The notes under the pieces: generated by a model
Seen by the model: the letters and a program-made list of their open reading frames with translations, nothing else
What the model was told of the DNA's origin: nothing
Databases searched by the model: none
In this document: one piece after another, positions 1 through 10,018 of the stretch
Numbering within the stretch: position 1 is the stretch's first letter
Layout of the letters: every line of letters begins with the position of its first letter
Position numbers and translations under genes: made by a program
Assembly (NCBI GenBank): GCA_963575745.1
Contig: CAUYUJ010015691.1
Location: forward strand, 286,059 to 317,859
Length of the DNA stretch: 31,801 nt
Direction of reading: 5' to 3'
Origin: Prorocentrum cordatum
Lineage: Eukaryota; Sar; Dinophyceae; Prorocentrales; Prorocentraceae

Positions 1-168
1 TGAGGATGATGATGATGCTGCTGCTGCTAATGATGATGATGATGATGATGATGATGACGGTGATATGATGATGCAGCTGACAATGATGATGATGATGATG
101 GCGGTGATGATGAGGATGATGATGATGATGATGGTGATGCGGATACTGGTAACTATTCCGATGCCGAC

Positions 169-208
<40 letters not shown>

Positions 209-375
209 CTGATGACGATGGTTGTGATGATGACGCTGATGATGCTGATGGTGATGGTCATGAAGATGATGCGTACTGATATGATGACGGTGCTGATGCT
301 GGTGCTGAGGGTGGTGATGATGACGGCGTTGATGCTGATATGACGATGGTGAGGATTCCGATGCGGATGAGGATG
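1..375. repeat. (GAT/GCT)n imperfect triplet array
   Basis: Nearly continuous GAT triplets with GCT, GAC and GGT interruptions. Positions 2-65 read as an Asp/Ala-rich open frame, but the phase slips soon after, so no protein is supported. The array is cut by the window start, so its full length is unknown. Confidence 0.95.
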
Positions 376-399
376 AGGACTCGTCGTTGACGATCGAAG

Positions 400-472
400 A
401 GGAGGATGTGGAGGAGGAGGAGGAGGCGAATGCGGAGGAGGAGGATACGGATAAGGATAATGATGAGGCCCA
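400..472. repeat. GGA-rich purine tract
   Basis: GAG/GGA triplets follow directly on the GAT array. The same order, GAT/GCT then GGA, recurs at 12.3-12.9 kb. Confidence 0.85.
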
Positions 473-729
473 TTGGGGGTCAGAGCTACTTCGCCTACAA
501 AAGAACAGGAGCCCGGGGTGAAAATATGGATGAAGGCCCCCGTCACTACTGTTAGTCCTGGGGGCTGCCTGGCGCGCGCGGTCTCCTACTCTATCGTAGG
601 GGCCGCTGCGCCGTAGCAGGGGACTCCTGCCTTCGTGAGCTGGATGCGAGACGCAGGCGGGCGGGGGGGCCTCCCCGTGGAGGCGTGCCCCCTTCCCTCT
701 GATAGCACTCCCCCCCCTTCCGCCCCCTC
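473..729. other. no recognisable feature
   Basis: GC-rich sequence with short C and G runs. No repeat, ORF or RNA structure was recognised. Confidence 0.5.
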
Positions 730-1495
730 ACTCCCCTGCCCACCCTCCGCTCAATAACAAAAGCTGGCCTGCTGGACTGAGATGTAGTGGGGCCCGCCTT
801 ACTGTTCCCATTGGGAAGGCCCCTGGTGGAGCCGACTCTGGCTGCTGAGAATGATCTTGAATGCTCGGCAGTGCTCGATGGTCTTGCTGTTCTCGTGCAG
901 TTGCTGCCGTAGTAGTTCGGCCACGTGGGTCCCCTCGATTCACTCGTGCTAGTTGGGGCTCCTGCTGGCCGTGATCCCCGCGAGGCTCATTGTGACGCGC
1001 TCCTGCTGCTTGTGCAGGCCATATAATGCCATCTGGTTGTGATGGCACTTCTCCAGGCGGTACTGCATGGTCCCGTAGACGTGGTCTCGTGGCCCGCCTC
1101 CGCGCTCAGCTGGTTTCCGAATCGCCACCTCTTCCATGCCCATCGCCGTCTCCTGCGCTGGGGAGTTGGGCTCGGCCGCCGCGGCCGCCGCCCAGGCCGT
1201 TGGGCTGCGCTGCTGCGCCGTGCCAACTGGCCGCGGTGTCGGTAGTAGCTCCAACTGTGGTCCCACGCGGGGACGACGCCGTAAACTTTGGCCGAGGAGA
1301 AAGGGCTGCGGTGGGAGGCGGACCTGGTGGGGTTGGAGTCGGAGATTGTCGCCTCGGTCCCGGCCTGGCGTGGTTGCCACCTTGACTGGGGGGCACAACG
1401 TAGTGGGAGGGGGCAGGCGTGGGGCCGTAGTTGTGTCGGTGGTTGTGGGAGGAGGCGGAACGTCTGGGTAAAGCTGAGATTCCACTCCGTTCCAA
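730..1495 (-). pseudogene. proline-rich, coiled gag-like fragment (frameshifted)
   Basis: Read on the minus strand, the first part (about 1495-1180) is rich in Pro, Thr and Ser. It is followed by a more ordinary stretch that contains VYGTMQYRLEKCHHNQMALY and then a helix-like segment in another frame containing AELLRQQLHENSKTIEHCRA. The frame changes at least once, near 950, and stops interrupt it. A Pro-rich linker plus a helical segment is what one often sees in retroelement ORF1/gag-like proteins, but no conserved domain is recognised. It lies beyond the possible 3' tail of the LINE at 1.77-7.2 kb, so it probably belongs to a neighbouring element. It could also be a decayed host gene. The product is unknown. 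Confidence 0.3.
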
Positions 1496-1767
1496 CTCCT
1501 GGTGCTGAATGTCCTAGTTGGTCCTGGTGCAGTTTCTCATGTATCTCCCGAGGCTCCGTAATGGCTGTCCTTGTGGGGCCCTTTATTCCCCCCCCTCTGG
1601 TGGGTGTGTCACCGTTGTCGGACCGCCGTCGTCACATAGTAGTTGCCGTCTGTAGTAGGTCCTCTCGTACTCGTACCCATGCTGCTGTCGTGAAATCCTG
1701 TTTCCAGCAGCTGCCTGCCTCGTCCTGCAGCTGGGGCCAACGCGCCTAATAGTGATGGAGGTAGTAG

Positions 1768-1768
<1 letters not shown>

Positions 1769-1836
<68 letters not shown>

Positions 1837-1870
1837 CGTGCGCGCGTGTGCGTGTGTGCGTGTGTGCGTG
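1769..1870. repeat. (GT)n dinucleotide microsatellite
   Basis: About 100 bp of GT repeats grading into GC/GT alternation. On the minus strand it is a (CA)n tract just downstream of the gag-like ORF and the 19-bp minisatellite, so it may be the 3' tail of the LINE. Confidence 0.95.
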
Positions 1871-1901
1871 GGGGTGGGGGGGCGGTCTAGAACGTATCTG
1901 T

Positions 1902-1956
1902 CCAACCTTATCTCAGTGTGCCAACCTTATCTCAGTGTCAACCTTATCTCAGTGTG
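1902..1956. repeat. 18-19 bp minisatellite, three copies
   Basis: Three head-to-tail copies of CCAACCTTATCTCAGTGTG start at 1902, 1921 and 1939. The last copies lack one base. They overlap the stop of the minus-strand ORF that ends at 1949. Confidence 0.95.
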
Positions 1957-3140
1957 CCCCCATGGCTTGATCGCATTCCTTCGAGTATTGTTCCCGATAG
2001 TACGTAGCCATGCGTAGTGCTTCGGCCATGTGCCTCCCAAATCGCGACGCTTTGTTTTTAATGTCGCGTATCATTCGAGGTCGCTGCTGATCTGCATCGC
2101 TAGTTGTTTCTCTCAGGTGTGCGGCGGGACTGAGAAGGGCCTTCCGTCCGCTGGAAGGCCTTCGTCCCGATGGTCCTGAGGAGGCGCTCGCGGGGCCCGC
2201 AAATTCTGGCGGCTGAGGGCTGTTGACCGGCTCTAGTGGCTGCGGCTGGCCTACTATCGGCGCCTGCTGAGCTGGGCTTCTGCCGCCCGCTCTAGTCCCG
2301 TCATGGGCCCCCCCCGAGCGGCTCTTCTCGGTGCCGAGGAACGCGCGCGCGCCACCCCCAGGGACTACTTGAACATGTCCCCCTTGGAGCCTAGGGTCCT
2401 CTCGCACTGGGCCTGGGCGAGGTTCTGCTCGAATTGTGCTGCCCTGAACGACGGCGACGTGTCGATCGCATGCATGGCCATGGGTTTGCGCGGCTCCGTC
2501 TCCATCTCCCCGCCCGCTGGCTCGTGGGCCTCCTGGATCTTCCGCTGCAGGAAGACCTCTGTCGCGAACGTCGGTCCCCAGGGCTGGGCCAGCTGCTCCA
2601 TGAACTCTGCGAGGGTCTTCGTCGCGCGCTGCGTCTGGTCGTTGTCCTGCGCTTTGGTCTCGAGCGCCGCTGCTGCGCCCTCCGCGAAGGCGGCTGCGAC
2701 GTGGCCGCGCGGGGGGCCGTGTCCGCGGCCTCCGCCCGTTGCCTTCGCCTGCCCGCCGTGCTCGCGGCCCGCCATGATCGGTTCCTGGGCCCGTTCCTCC
2801 GCGAGGGTGGCCGGCCAGAACTCGCTGGCGATGCGGGCGAGGTTGCGCGTCTCCGCCGCGCTCTGCGCAGCCGCTGTAGTGCACGCGCGCTGTCTCGTTG
2901 GTCTGCTCGCGCTCCTTCTCCTCCCCCGCCATGGCCTCCACCTCCTAGGGGTCCGCGACCTCGCCCTCCTCCTCGGGCCCCTGGTGCGTTCGCCTGACTT
3001 CTGCTGCTGCTGCTGCTGCCGTCGCCGATGTTGGCCTGCTTCTGCGGTTTTAATTCTTCTGGGCCTGGCGGCGGCGGGCGCTGGGCCTTCCGCCCCATCT
3101 GATCGTCGTTCAGGGTGTTTGAGGCCGCGGGCCGCGACAT
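1949..3140 (-). pseudogene. gag-like ORF downstream of the LINE ORF2 (frameshifted)
   Basis: A minus-strand ATG at 3140 opens MSRPAASNTLNDDQMGRKAQ, followed by a Gly/Arg-rich stretch of the kind that binds nucleic acid. Coding character then moves between frames. An acidic segment lies near 2940. A helix-rich part at about 2875-2365 includes ATKTLAEFMEQLAQPWGPTF and FLQRKIQEAHEP. A C-terminal part ending at 1949 includes KASRFGRHMAEALRMATYYR. At least two frame changes and an in-frame stop near 2949 show it is broken. No domain family was recognised. Its position after ORF2 and before a tandem repeat and (CA)n tract makes a retroelement structural protein plausible. A host gene fragment is the alternative. 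Confidence 0.4.
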
Positions 3141-3270
3141 CTTTGGCTGCTCTGATCTACTCGGGCCCCGCGAAATGCCCTCGTACGCGCGCCCGGTAAT
3201 CCTCTATTGTTTGAGCCTGATGAGTACAGGTTCTACATGTTAGTGCCCTGGGTTCTTCTGCGGGGCGGGC

Positions 3271-3420
3271 TCACTTGGATCTGTCCCGGCGGCGCACCCC
3301 GCGCGCGCGCGCCGATCTCGTGGCGCGGTCGATCGTTGTCCTCTTGTCTACGAACCTACTCTTGCACCGCGGGCATTGGTTGTTGACGATTACTGTAACC
3401 GCTGCTGCTCTAATGCCGCG
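3271..3420 (-). pseudogene. degenerate C2H2-like zinc finger, LINE ORF2 tail
   Basis: The minus strand reads NNQCPRCKSRFVDKRTTIDR. The CPRC pair is followed after exactly 12 residues by Arg where a C2H2 finger has its first His. A single-base change (CAC to CGC) would explain it. A zinc finger after the reverse transcriptase is common in LINE ORF2 proteins, and this piece lies downstream of the RT on the same strand. The finger is short and isolated, so chance is possible. Confidence 0.4.
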
Positions 3421-3663
3421 CACCTCCCGTCGGCGTCCTGCAATGGCCGCGCGCGTTGTAAACCTCTGGCCACATGTCGTTTCCACTTCCTCTGTGGCCA
3501 CATGCCCGTAGTTGCGCCAGTCGGGTCGTAGTAGTGTCTCCTCCTCTCCCCCTTTCACCTCCGTGACCTCCTCCTCCCTCCTCGCTCGCGCGCCCCAGTT
3601 TCCTTCGTAGCTGTGCAATATCCTGGGGTCTGCCTGTAACCATAGTTTTTGTTATGTACGCCG

Positions 3664-3718
3664 GGTCTCATATATATATATGTGTACATATATACATATA
3701 TATATATATATGTGTATA
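3664..3718. repeat. (TA/TG)n alternating tract
   Basis: About 55 bp of TATA with TGTG and CATA interruptions, an island of AT in GC-rich sequence. It interrupts the LINE between the zinc-finger tail and the post-RT region. Confidence 0.9.
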
Positions 3719-3720
3719 GC

Positions 3721-4425
3721 CAAGTCAGAGTCTCTGCGCGCGTGCCATCCCGTCCACTCGTCTCTCTCAAGCGGTATCTGCATGCCGGCAGCAAACAATT
3801 GGGCCAACGGAGGTGTGGCACAGTCCTATCCATTCCATTTCCGCGAGCCTCCTGCCTCCCCGTGATCAGTCTAGTCGGGAGGGGCCGAATACTGCAGCAG
3901 GCAATGCGCCGTGCTCCCCGGGGTAGCGGGGCCAGCTCTGGCACCGCCTTAATCGTCGCACCGTCAATGCAATGCCTGACCGTTCCATCCTCCAATACCT
4001 GAATACTTGTCGTAGGTTGCTGCAGCGCGAGGTGCCGTCCTCTCTTTTCCAAGACGTGGCTCCTCCTGCTCGTGTGCGTCGGTGTTTGCTGGGTGCGCTG
4101 TCAAGTGCGTTGGTGCGTGCTGCAGTTGTGGCACATGCCGTTGGTCCGCTGAAGGCCGCTCCTATGACGTAGGCCATGTGCATGAGTCGTTTGATCTCTC
4201 GCGGCGCGTCTTGATCTCTTGCGGTGCGATCTCGATGTCCAGAAAGTACCGCATTGTCGCCGCGCTAATCTTATAATACTAATTCGCCTGGCCATGTCGC
4301 CCGCGACGCCGTGGTCTGCTGGCGGGCGCAGCCCGAGTGCCCTCATTTCTCTGAGGGCTAATCCTTTTAATCTTTCTGCTGCGTCGTAGGGTCCCGGTGG
4401 TGCCGTGGCTTCCCCATTCCAATGG
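3721..4425 (-). pseudogene. post-RT (thumb/connector) region of the LINE, unreadable
   Basis: Lies between the RT catalytic core and the zinc-finger-like tail. Minus-strand coding character is scattered over all three frames, for example RRQCGTFWTSRSHRKRSRR near 4260, with many stops. No motif could be assigned. It is placed here only by position within the element. Confidence 0.3.
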
Positions 4426-5377
4426 TTATAATGAATGGCTTGTTTTGCTGTCGTCGAGGCCCCAACCTCCTTCTTTCAGTGTGTCGACTAGTCGGTCGGT
4501 GGTGCTGCTTTCTGCTTCTATGTCCGGTGCTGTGGCCGATTCTATTTTCTGTGCATGGGCGATGTCGCCCATGAATGCGTCGAGGCCATTGCCGCGCGTT
4601 TCCCCTCCCACTGGGTCGTAGGCGTCGTGGATAATATGGTTTGGGTCGGTTTTTTCTGTGACCGCCATTTGCTGACGTACATGTCGTGCGCGTCGTGGAC
4701 TTGTCTTGGGCAGAGTGCGAAGCCCATTTGCGTTCCTCTGGCGCTGTCCACTTCTACTGGGCCGTCCGCCGCCTCGGGTGACATGGCGGAGTGGTCCACG
4801 GCCGCCATTGCGCGTCGTTGGTTTCTTTCGCGCGCGCGTTTGAATGCCGCTGCTTTTATAGTGATCTGCATGCGGACGCAAAGGCGTTGGTGCCGTCGTT
4901 GTTGGCGGCGATTGTGCTGACCCCTGCTCGCGCGAACTGGGCGACTTGCGCGCGTGCAATGGGGTTATCCCTGCGCCGGCGCGGCAGTCCTCCTCGTGCC
5001 GGCGGGGGGTGGTGGGCGGGGGGCGTCGCTGCTGCATTCCTGAATGCCTTGCCAAGCCGAATGAGCCGAAGGCGCGCAATATACGCTTGCCTAGTACGCC
5101 CCCCTTGGAATTGTGATTCTCCGCTGGGAAGGCGCGCGACCTGCGCCAGCCCAGCGGCGCAGCCTGGCAGTTGCGACGCTGCAGTAGGAACTGGTCGAGG
5201 AGGCACCTGTACTTGCGCTGGGGCGCGTCGGTCCTCGGCGCGCCCAATCCTGCGCAGGTCCCCCTGCCCACTCCGCATGGCCGTTGCCCCCGCAGTGCCG
5301 CGTAGTTGTCGTCGCCCACTGGCCCCATCCGACCTGCCGGGAGCTGCGCCCATGGCCCATCCTTGTTCTACCAGCAA
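4426..5377 (-). pseudogene. LINE reverse transcriptase core (frameshifted, inactive)
   Basis: Reverse transcriptase copies the element RNA into DNA at the nicked target. A motif-A-like piece, QITIKAAAFKRARE, lies near 4860. Motif B is clear at about 4710-4755: ARGTQMGFALCP, the counterpart of the RG-x-QG-x-x-L-x-P signature. Motif C is at about 4560-4590: LDAFMGDIAHAQ, where the first Asp of the catalytic pair is Gly, a one-base change. It is followed at the expected distance by LKEGGWGLDDSKT, which resembles the Gly-Leu and Lys-Thr motif after the active site. Motifs B and C are in different frames. Loss of a catalytic Asp plus frameshifts make the copy inactive. It lies between the endonuclease upstream and the zinc-finger tail downstream. 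Confidence 0.6.
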
Positions 5378-6239
5378 AACCCTTCCCTGTCTTGAATTTT
5401 TCCAGAGTGGCGCAGCGCTCTAATTCCCCTCGCCTCTTCTTTCTGCTGCTGCTATCCTGCGGCGCTCTATCTGGTCATGCTCGTCGGTGGGGTTCCTAAG
5501 GTGGCGGGTGGGATATGGCAGTGGCAAGGTCAATTCTGTCGGCGCCCCCCGTGCAGGTCATGCGCGTGCTCGAATCGGATTTCGCCCCGGTCGATCGGTC
5601 GCGCACCTAGTCCGCCGTCGAGCGCTGGTCGTCCCGACTCTTTCATGCAGTCTTCTTTCGGCCAGCTCGTTGTGGGGGCGTGTAGCAGCGCTTCTTCGGA
5701 CCTCGGCCTTTCCGCTGACGTTGTATTCGGAATCAGTGCATCTGGGCAAAGTTCCTGCGCTCGCAAGCCTCCCCGATGCGTTCTAATAGCTTGGCCCTCC
5801 TTTCCTCCCCCACCTGCTTCCTGGCTTGTTTGAGTGCAGCAGTGATTTCTTGGAGCCTGGCTGCTACTTCGTCGTATTCGTCGGCTGCGGCTTCGTCGGT
5901 GAGTCGTTGTCATGCGCTCCTTCGTCGTTGTAGTAACTGCAGTCGCATCGCTTTTGCTTTCTTCGTTGGATCGTCTACTTCGCCCTGTCCCTTGTTCTTC
6001 GCAAGTGCAGCGAGCGCGGCCCGTCGTGCAGCCCGCCCCAGTAGGTCCCAGTTAGCGTCTGGGGTCGGCTGAGACAGAGCCTCGTCCCACCTTTTCCCTT
6101 CCCACTGCCTCTACCTCCTTGCCGGTGGTAGTAAGGAAGTACCCCCGCTCGTGTCCAATGCGGAGGGGCCCCATTAGTCCGTCCTCGCGCAGTCCTTGTC
6201 GCGCGCGGAGCCAAGTGGGGAAGGGTGAAGTGGCTGTCG
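5378..6239 (-). pseudogene. linker between LINE endonuclease and RT
   Basis: Joins the end of the endonuclease to the RT core. Minus-strand frames stay protein-like in patches, for example LLHAPTTSWPKEDCMKESG near 5690 and GRGSGKGKGGTR near 6100, but stops and frame changes are frequent. No motif was recognised. Confidence 0.3.
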
Positions 6240-7130
6240 ATGCCTAAGGTGTTAGTCTTCTGGGCAAGTGGTCTCGGTGTCCTTGCGCTTTTATCTTCTG
6301 CAGTCGTTTGACTGATATATGTAATGCCGCGCATTGTTTCACCGGTCCTAATGCGCCAGTTGGGGTAGCTATATGATCTACTCTGATGGCGTGACCCGTG
6401 TGTCCGTTGTATGTGGGTCCCACTGTGTAGTGGGCAGACTACACTTAGGCCGCTTGTCTGGCACAGGTTTGTGTAGCTGGCGCCGTTGGCATTCGCTACC
6501 TTCGGCTGCAGCCTGCCTATGCGCGGGCATGCGCTGCGTATCATTGTGCCGTCGTGGTCGCGCTGGCACCCGAAGTCAGCGTTCGCGTCTCCTCCCAGCA
6601 CGACTGTTGCGCGACGCCCTAGCTTGTCTGCGCGTTGTTCGAGCCGCCCAGTAATGCTTCCTGCAAGGGCCGCGTAATATGGGACGTGTGTGAATGCGTA
6701 GTAGTGCGCCAAGAACGCATCGTCGTACTCCCTGGTAGATATTCGGACTCCTGAGATCCGTCCCAGGAGGTGTGCTGGTGGGGTGTAGATTTCTCAGATG
6801 GCTCGTTCGCTACCCTGTGGCTGATTAGCATGGCTGCCCTGCTGATTTCGTTGACCCATTTGGCCTTGCGGGCGCCAAAACGCAGTGCCACGCGCGACGG
6901 TAGGTGAGCGCGCTGCGCTGCTTCTGTCCCGCCCATCTGCGCGTGCCGCGCAGTAACACTAAGTCCCAACTGTCTACTTCAGTACTGATGTCCTCAAGGC
7001 GCTCGTTTGTTCCTGCCTCCAGTGGGTTGCAGTGGCAGATGCTCGTCACACTCGGCCAAGTCGAGATGCGGTCGCCACCGCGAGCGCCCCCCAGCCCCCC
7101 CTGCCTTCCGAGACAGGCGGGCGCGGGGGG
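6240..7130 (-). pseudogene. LINE apurinic-type endonuclease (EEP fold), frameshifted
   Basis: The endonuclease nicks target DNA to prime reverse transcription. Pieces in order on the minus strand: VDSWDLVLLRGTRRW near 6970 matches the strand with the metal-binding acidic residue region. After frame changes, GRISGVRISTREYDDAFLA then VVLGGDANADFG (near 6600) matches the GD-x-N-A motif. In a further frame TGHAIRVDHIATPTG (near 6390) matches the D-H/D-Y-I motif, and GHRDHLP (near 6260) matches the catalytic S/R-D-H-x-P motif. Four frames are needed and a stop follows RDHLPRRLTP. The motif order and spacing fit the exonuclease-endonuclease-phosphatase domain of LINEs. The RT lies downstream on the same strand. 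Confidence 0.65.
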
Positions 7131-7203
7131 TCCCACAATGGCCGCTGCACGATTGCGCACGAGGCGCGGTCGGCATGCTTTTGACCCCTGAAACAGCGAC
7201 CTA

Positions 7204-7254
7204 GGAGGAGGAGGAGGAGGAGGAGGAGGAGGAGGAGGAGGAGGAGGAGGAGGA
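7204..7254. repeat. (GGA)n microsatellite
   Basis: Pure GGA triplets for about 50 bp, at the upstream edge of the LINE endonuclease. Confidence 0.95.
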
Positions 7255-7259
7255 AGAGT

Positions 7260-8105
7260 AGGCAGTGGGGGAAGCCTAAAACCATGTGGCCCATGATCAG
7301 ACGAAATCGGACGCGGCCGAATCCGACTCCTCTCCAGGGAGGATCGGGGCCCGCGTCGAGGCCCCCCCCCGAGCCTCCGCCCAGGGGAGACCCTCCCCGG
7401 TCAGACCGAATGGGCGGCAAAACCTGCGCGCGCGGGGCGACCCCCCCCTCGCGCGCCCCCGAGCCGGGGAGCCACCCTCAGGGACTGCGGGCCCGCCTGA
7501 CAGCGTCTCGCCCCGGCCCCTGCGCTCGAGCGACCCTGGGGGGCTCGAGGGTGAACCCCTGCTGTCTCATTTTCTGAAGGGGCCCATGGGCGCGCAAATA
7601 AATGCGCGCAAATCCCAGGATCCCCACAATTTGCATATACTTTCTGGGTTTTCGTCTTCCCCCCCTCTTCCCATATGTTGCTATATTTTCTTGGGAATCA
7701 ATAATTACTTGTGTATGCGTGTTTTCCCACCTCCTGATTTCTACCAAATGGAAACTTAAGCTGCTGCGTTCGCCGCAGCTGGTCGGCTAAGCCCTCTGCG
7801 CTCCCTTCGAGGCCCTTGCAGATTTTCTTAGGGGACTTGCTGGCCGCGCCCCCAGTTGAGGAAGCGCCGCGCGTGCGACAGAAACACATCGTGCTGACGG
7901 AGTCTCTTTGGGGCCCCCTGGCCTGGGTAGCAAAGGGCGCATGCTCCTTGATTCGTTGCGCATGCCGAGCTTGCGTGTCCCAGTGCTCCCCAAGTTGCCC
8001 TCCCCCTCCCCCCCTCCTCGGCTCTGTCGGGCAGCTTTGCGTTCTCGCGCAAGGCCTGCCCCTTCGCCCCTGGCTGGCCCCCCTCGCGCAAGGTGGGCCC
8101 TCCCG
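7260..8105. other. no recognisable gene
   Basis: GC-rich at both ends, with an AT-richer stretch at about 7600-7760. Short ORFs occur on both strands but none shows a motif. It separates the LINE from the RNase H remnant and may be the decayed 3' end of the upstream element. Confidence 0.4.
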
Positions 8106-8109
8106 CCAG

Positions 8110-8640
8110 CTAATCGCGCGCGACCAGACCTACGGCATCTCCGCGGCCGAAAGAGGCTAGGTGCACCTCGAGCGACGCCGCCCAGACCCCTGCCTCCATC
8201 GCCAAGCTTCTCATGCCTCGAAAATGATAAGCGTGGGCAGAAGTGACTTCGTGCTTGCTAACTCCTGTCGCGGCAAACTCGTCGGCTGCGTCGTCGGCCC
8301 ACCTCTCCTCGCGGGTCGATCGCCCTGCGTCGATGTCCATCGACGTCGCGCGTGGGCTAATGTCTTGAACGCCTCCTTCCCTCGGGCCGGAAAAAAATCC
8401 GAACGGGCCCCCAGATATCCCCATCTAGGAACCCCTGGACCCTCATGCCAAATCATCGATCACAGTTCGGCAATCTACGTGCAGCTGAAACGGGGGAACC
8501 CCAGCGTGCTTGAGCACGCGCGCAGCAATGACCCCCCCCCCGCCCTTGCTGGGTGGTCGGGCAGAAGATGCGCTCAGGGGCGGGGCAAATCCAGGCGCCG
8601 CGTGCCGGGCATCCGCCCTGCTGTTGACCAACGCCACGGC
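8110..8640 (-). pseudogene. retroelement RNase H remnant (frameshifted)
   Basis: RNase H removes RNA from RNA:DNA hybrids during reverse transcription. On the minus strand the first piece ends with FQLHVDCRTVIDDLA (near 8460), like the strand with the catalytic Asp. Two frame changes later comes KTLAHA and then SMDIDAGRSTREERWADD and WADDAADEFAATGVSKHE (near 8320-8260), like the C-terminal helix with the last catalytic Asp and an AD-x-x-A motif. Downstream residues remain open to 8110. Because it is upstream of the endonuclease at 7.1 kb on the same strand, it belongs to a different element. The missing N-terminal half of the domain and the frameshifts make it inactive. Confidence 0.5.
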
Positions 8641-8739
8641 GCGCGCAGCCAGCCTGGGGCCGTCGAGGCGAGCGTGCTTGGCAGACGCCCAAGATTAGCA
8701 AGCCCGAGGCGGGCCTGTTTCGGGACGCTGGCGCCATAA

Positions 8740-9425
8740 CCCCCCCGCCCCCATCAGGCTGGAAGTCGAGCGAACTCCCGGGCTCGGGGGAAGACCTCCT
8801 CGAGCGAACCTGTGCGCCGTGACGGCTCCTGACTCTCGCGCCTGTCGCGCCGTGCAATCCACTCGCGCGCCGACCTGGCCCCTTCCCGTCACCTCGTTCG
8901 CTGGGCACTCAGGCTGCCAGTGCCGCGAGGCACCGCGAACCCCTCGACACCTCTGGCGCCGCTGCTCGTGGCGGAGCCCGTGCTGGAAGAGCCGCAGCTG
9001 CGGCCCGTGCGCGTTGGAAGCCTGCCCTCTCTCGTGCAGCGCTGGCGGCGCCCCCGCCTCGTGGTGGACTTTCTTGCGAACCATCTCTTCACTCCAGTGC
9101 AGCAGCTCGGGTTGCTCGAAGGGCTTTAGGGCCTCCCTGGAGGCCCGGCGCGTGACGGTCCGAACTTCGAACTGCTCCTGACCGATGCGCCTCTCGGACC
9201 TGCGTCTGGGGCCGCTGCGACATGTTGACCTGGAAGCCCCGCTCGCCGATGGTGTTAACGCTGTCCTGGAAGGCCCACCCTGTCCCTCTCAGGGCCAGCA
9301 GAGCTGCGCCCGCAAGCGAGGAGGCGGTGCGCCACGTGTGCTCGACGCCGCTGCACTGGTGCAAGGACTGGGCCACCGTGGACATGACGCGGCCAGCGTG
9401 GACGAAGAGGAGGCACGCCAACGCG
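8740..9425 (-). repeat. diverged duplicated coding-like segment, copy 1
   Basis: Homologous in the same orientation to 10640-11440. Shared minus-strand peptides include AFQDSVNTIGERGFQVNMSQ here against GFQDSVNIVDFRGRQVNLTQ there, and GPQLRLFQHGLRHEQRRQR against PPRLFEHGVRRGQRCQG. The match extends to VTGRGQVGARVDCTARQ. The frame shifts within the copy. No domain is recognised. It sits just upstream of the RNase H remnant, so it may be part of that element. Confidence 0.6.
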
Positions 9426-9429
9426 GGTC

Positions 9430-9711
9430 GGGGGGAGGAGGAGGAGGAGGAGGAGGAGGAGGAGGAGGAGGAGGAGGAGGAGGAGGAGGAGAGAAGGAGG
9501 AGGAGGAGGAGGAGGAGGAGGAGAGGGAGACGAGAGGAGGGGAGGAGGAGGATGAGGAAGAGGAAGAGGAGGAGGAGGAGGAGGAGGAGGAGGAGGAGAA
9601 GGAGGAGGAGGAGGAGGAGGGAGGAGGAGGAGAGGAGGAGGAGGAGGAGGAGGAGGAGGAGGAGGAGGAGAGGGAGGAGAAAGGAGGAGGAGGAGGAGGC
9701 GGAGGAGGTTG
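9430..9711. repeat. GGA/GAG purine array
   Basis: About 280 bp of GGA triplets with GAA, GAT and GCG interruptions on the plus strand. It gives long Glu, Gly, Arg, Ser or Pro runs in different frames, none supported as a protein. It interrupts the minus-strand coding-like sequence around copy 1. Confidence 0.95.
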
Positions 9712-9935
9712 AAGAGGAGGATAACATCCTGAGTCCTGACGAAGCACCTCCGGGACGTCGTCCGAGGCCACTGGCCGCTGCAACCCTGAGAACTGGCATC
9801 TCGGTCGGGGCCGCCCCAGAGACGCTGGCCCCCCGAAGGGCCGAGGCTGTGGCCCCCATCCGATGCGCCATGCTGACGTCGGCCACGGCCGCTTGGATTT
9901 CTTGAGCCCCCTAGCCTTGGTGTTCGCCGCTAGGA

Positions 9936-10018
9936 TAACAAACAAAAAACGCTATAAGCATAAGCTTTTGGCGCGCGGAGCTCCAACAGTTTATGTTTAT
10001 GGCGTTTTTCTTTTTTAT
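9936..10018. mobile_element. short TIR element, AAAACGCC family (deleted copy)
   Basis: An inverted repeat of roughly 28 bp. The left arm begins AAAAAACGCTATAAGCATAA and the right arm ends TTATGTTTATGGCGTTTTT. Only about 15 bp separate the arms. The arms match those of the longer element at 13544-13745, so this looks like an internally deleted relative. Confidence 0.65.

Larger units (their letters stand above)
1769..7190 (-). mobile_element. decayed LINE-type (non-LTR) retrotransposon
   Basis: On the minus strand the pieces occur in order: endonuclease, reverse transcriptase, zinc-finger-like tail, a second ORF, a short tandem repeat and a (CA)n tract. Endonuclease upstream of reverse transcriptase is the layout of LINE ORF2 proteins. 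Every coding piece has frameshifts or stops, so this copy is dead. The 5' limit is set loosely at the GGA array near 7.2 kb and the 3' limit at the (CA)n tract. Neither end is proven, because no target-site duplication was identified. The second ORF downstream of the RT is unusual; it may be a 3' ORF, or the ORF1 of an adjacent copy. Confidence 0.6.
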
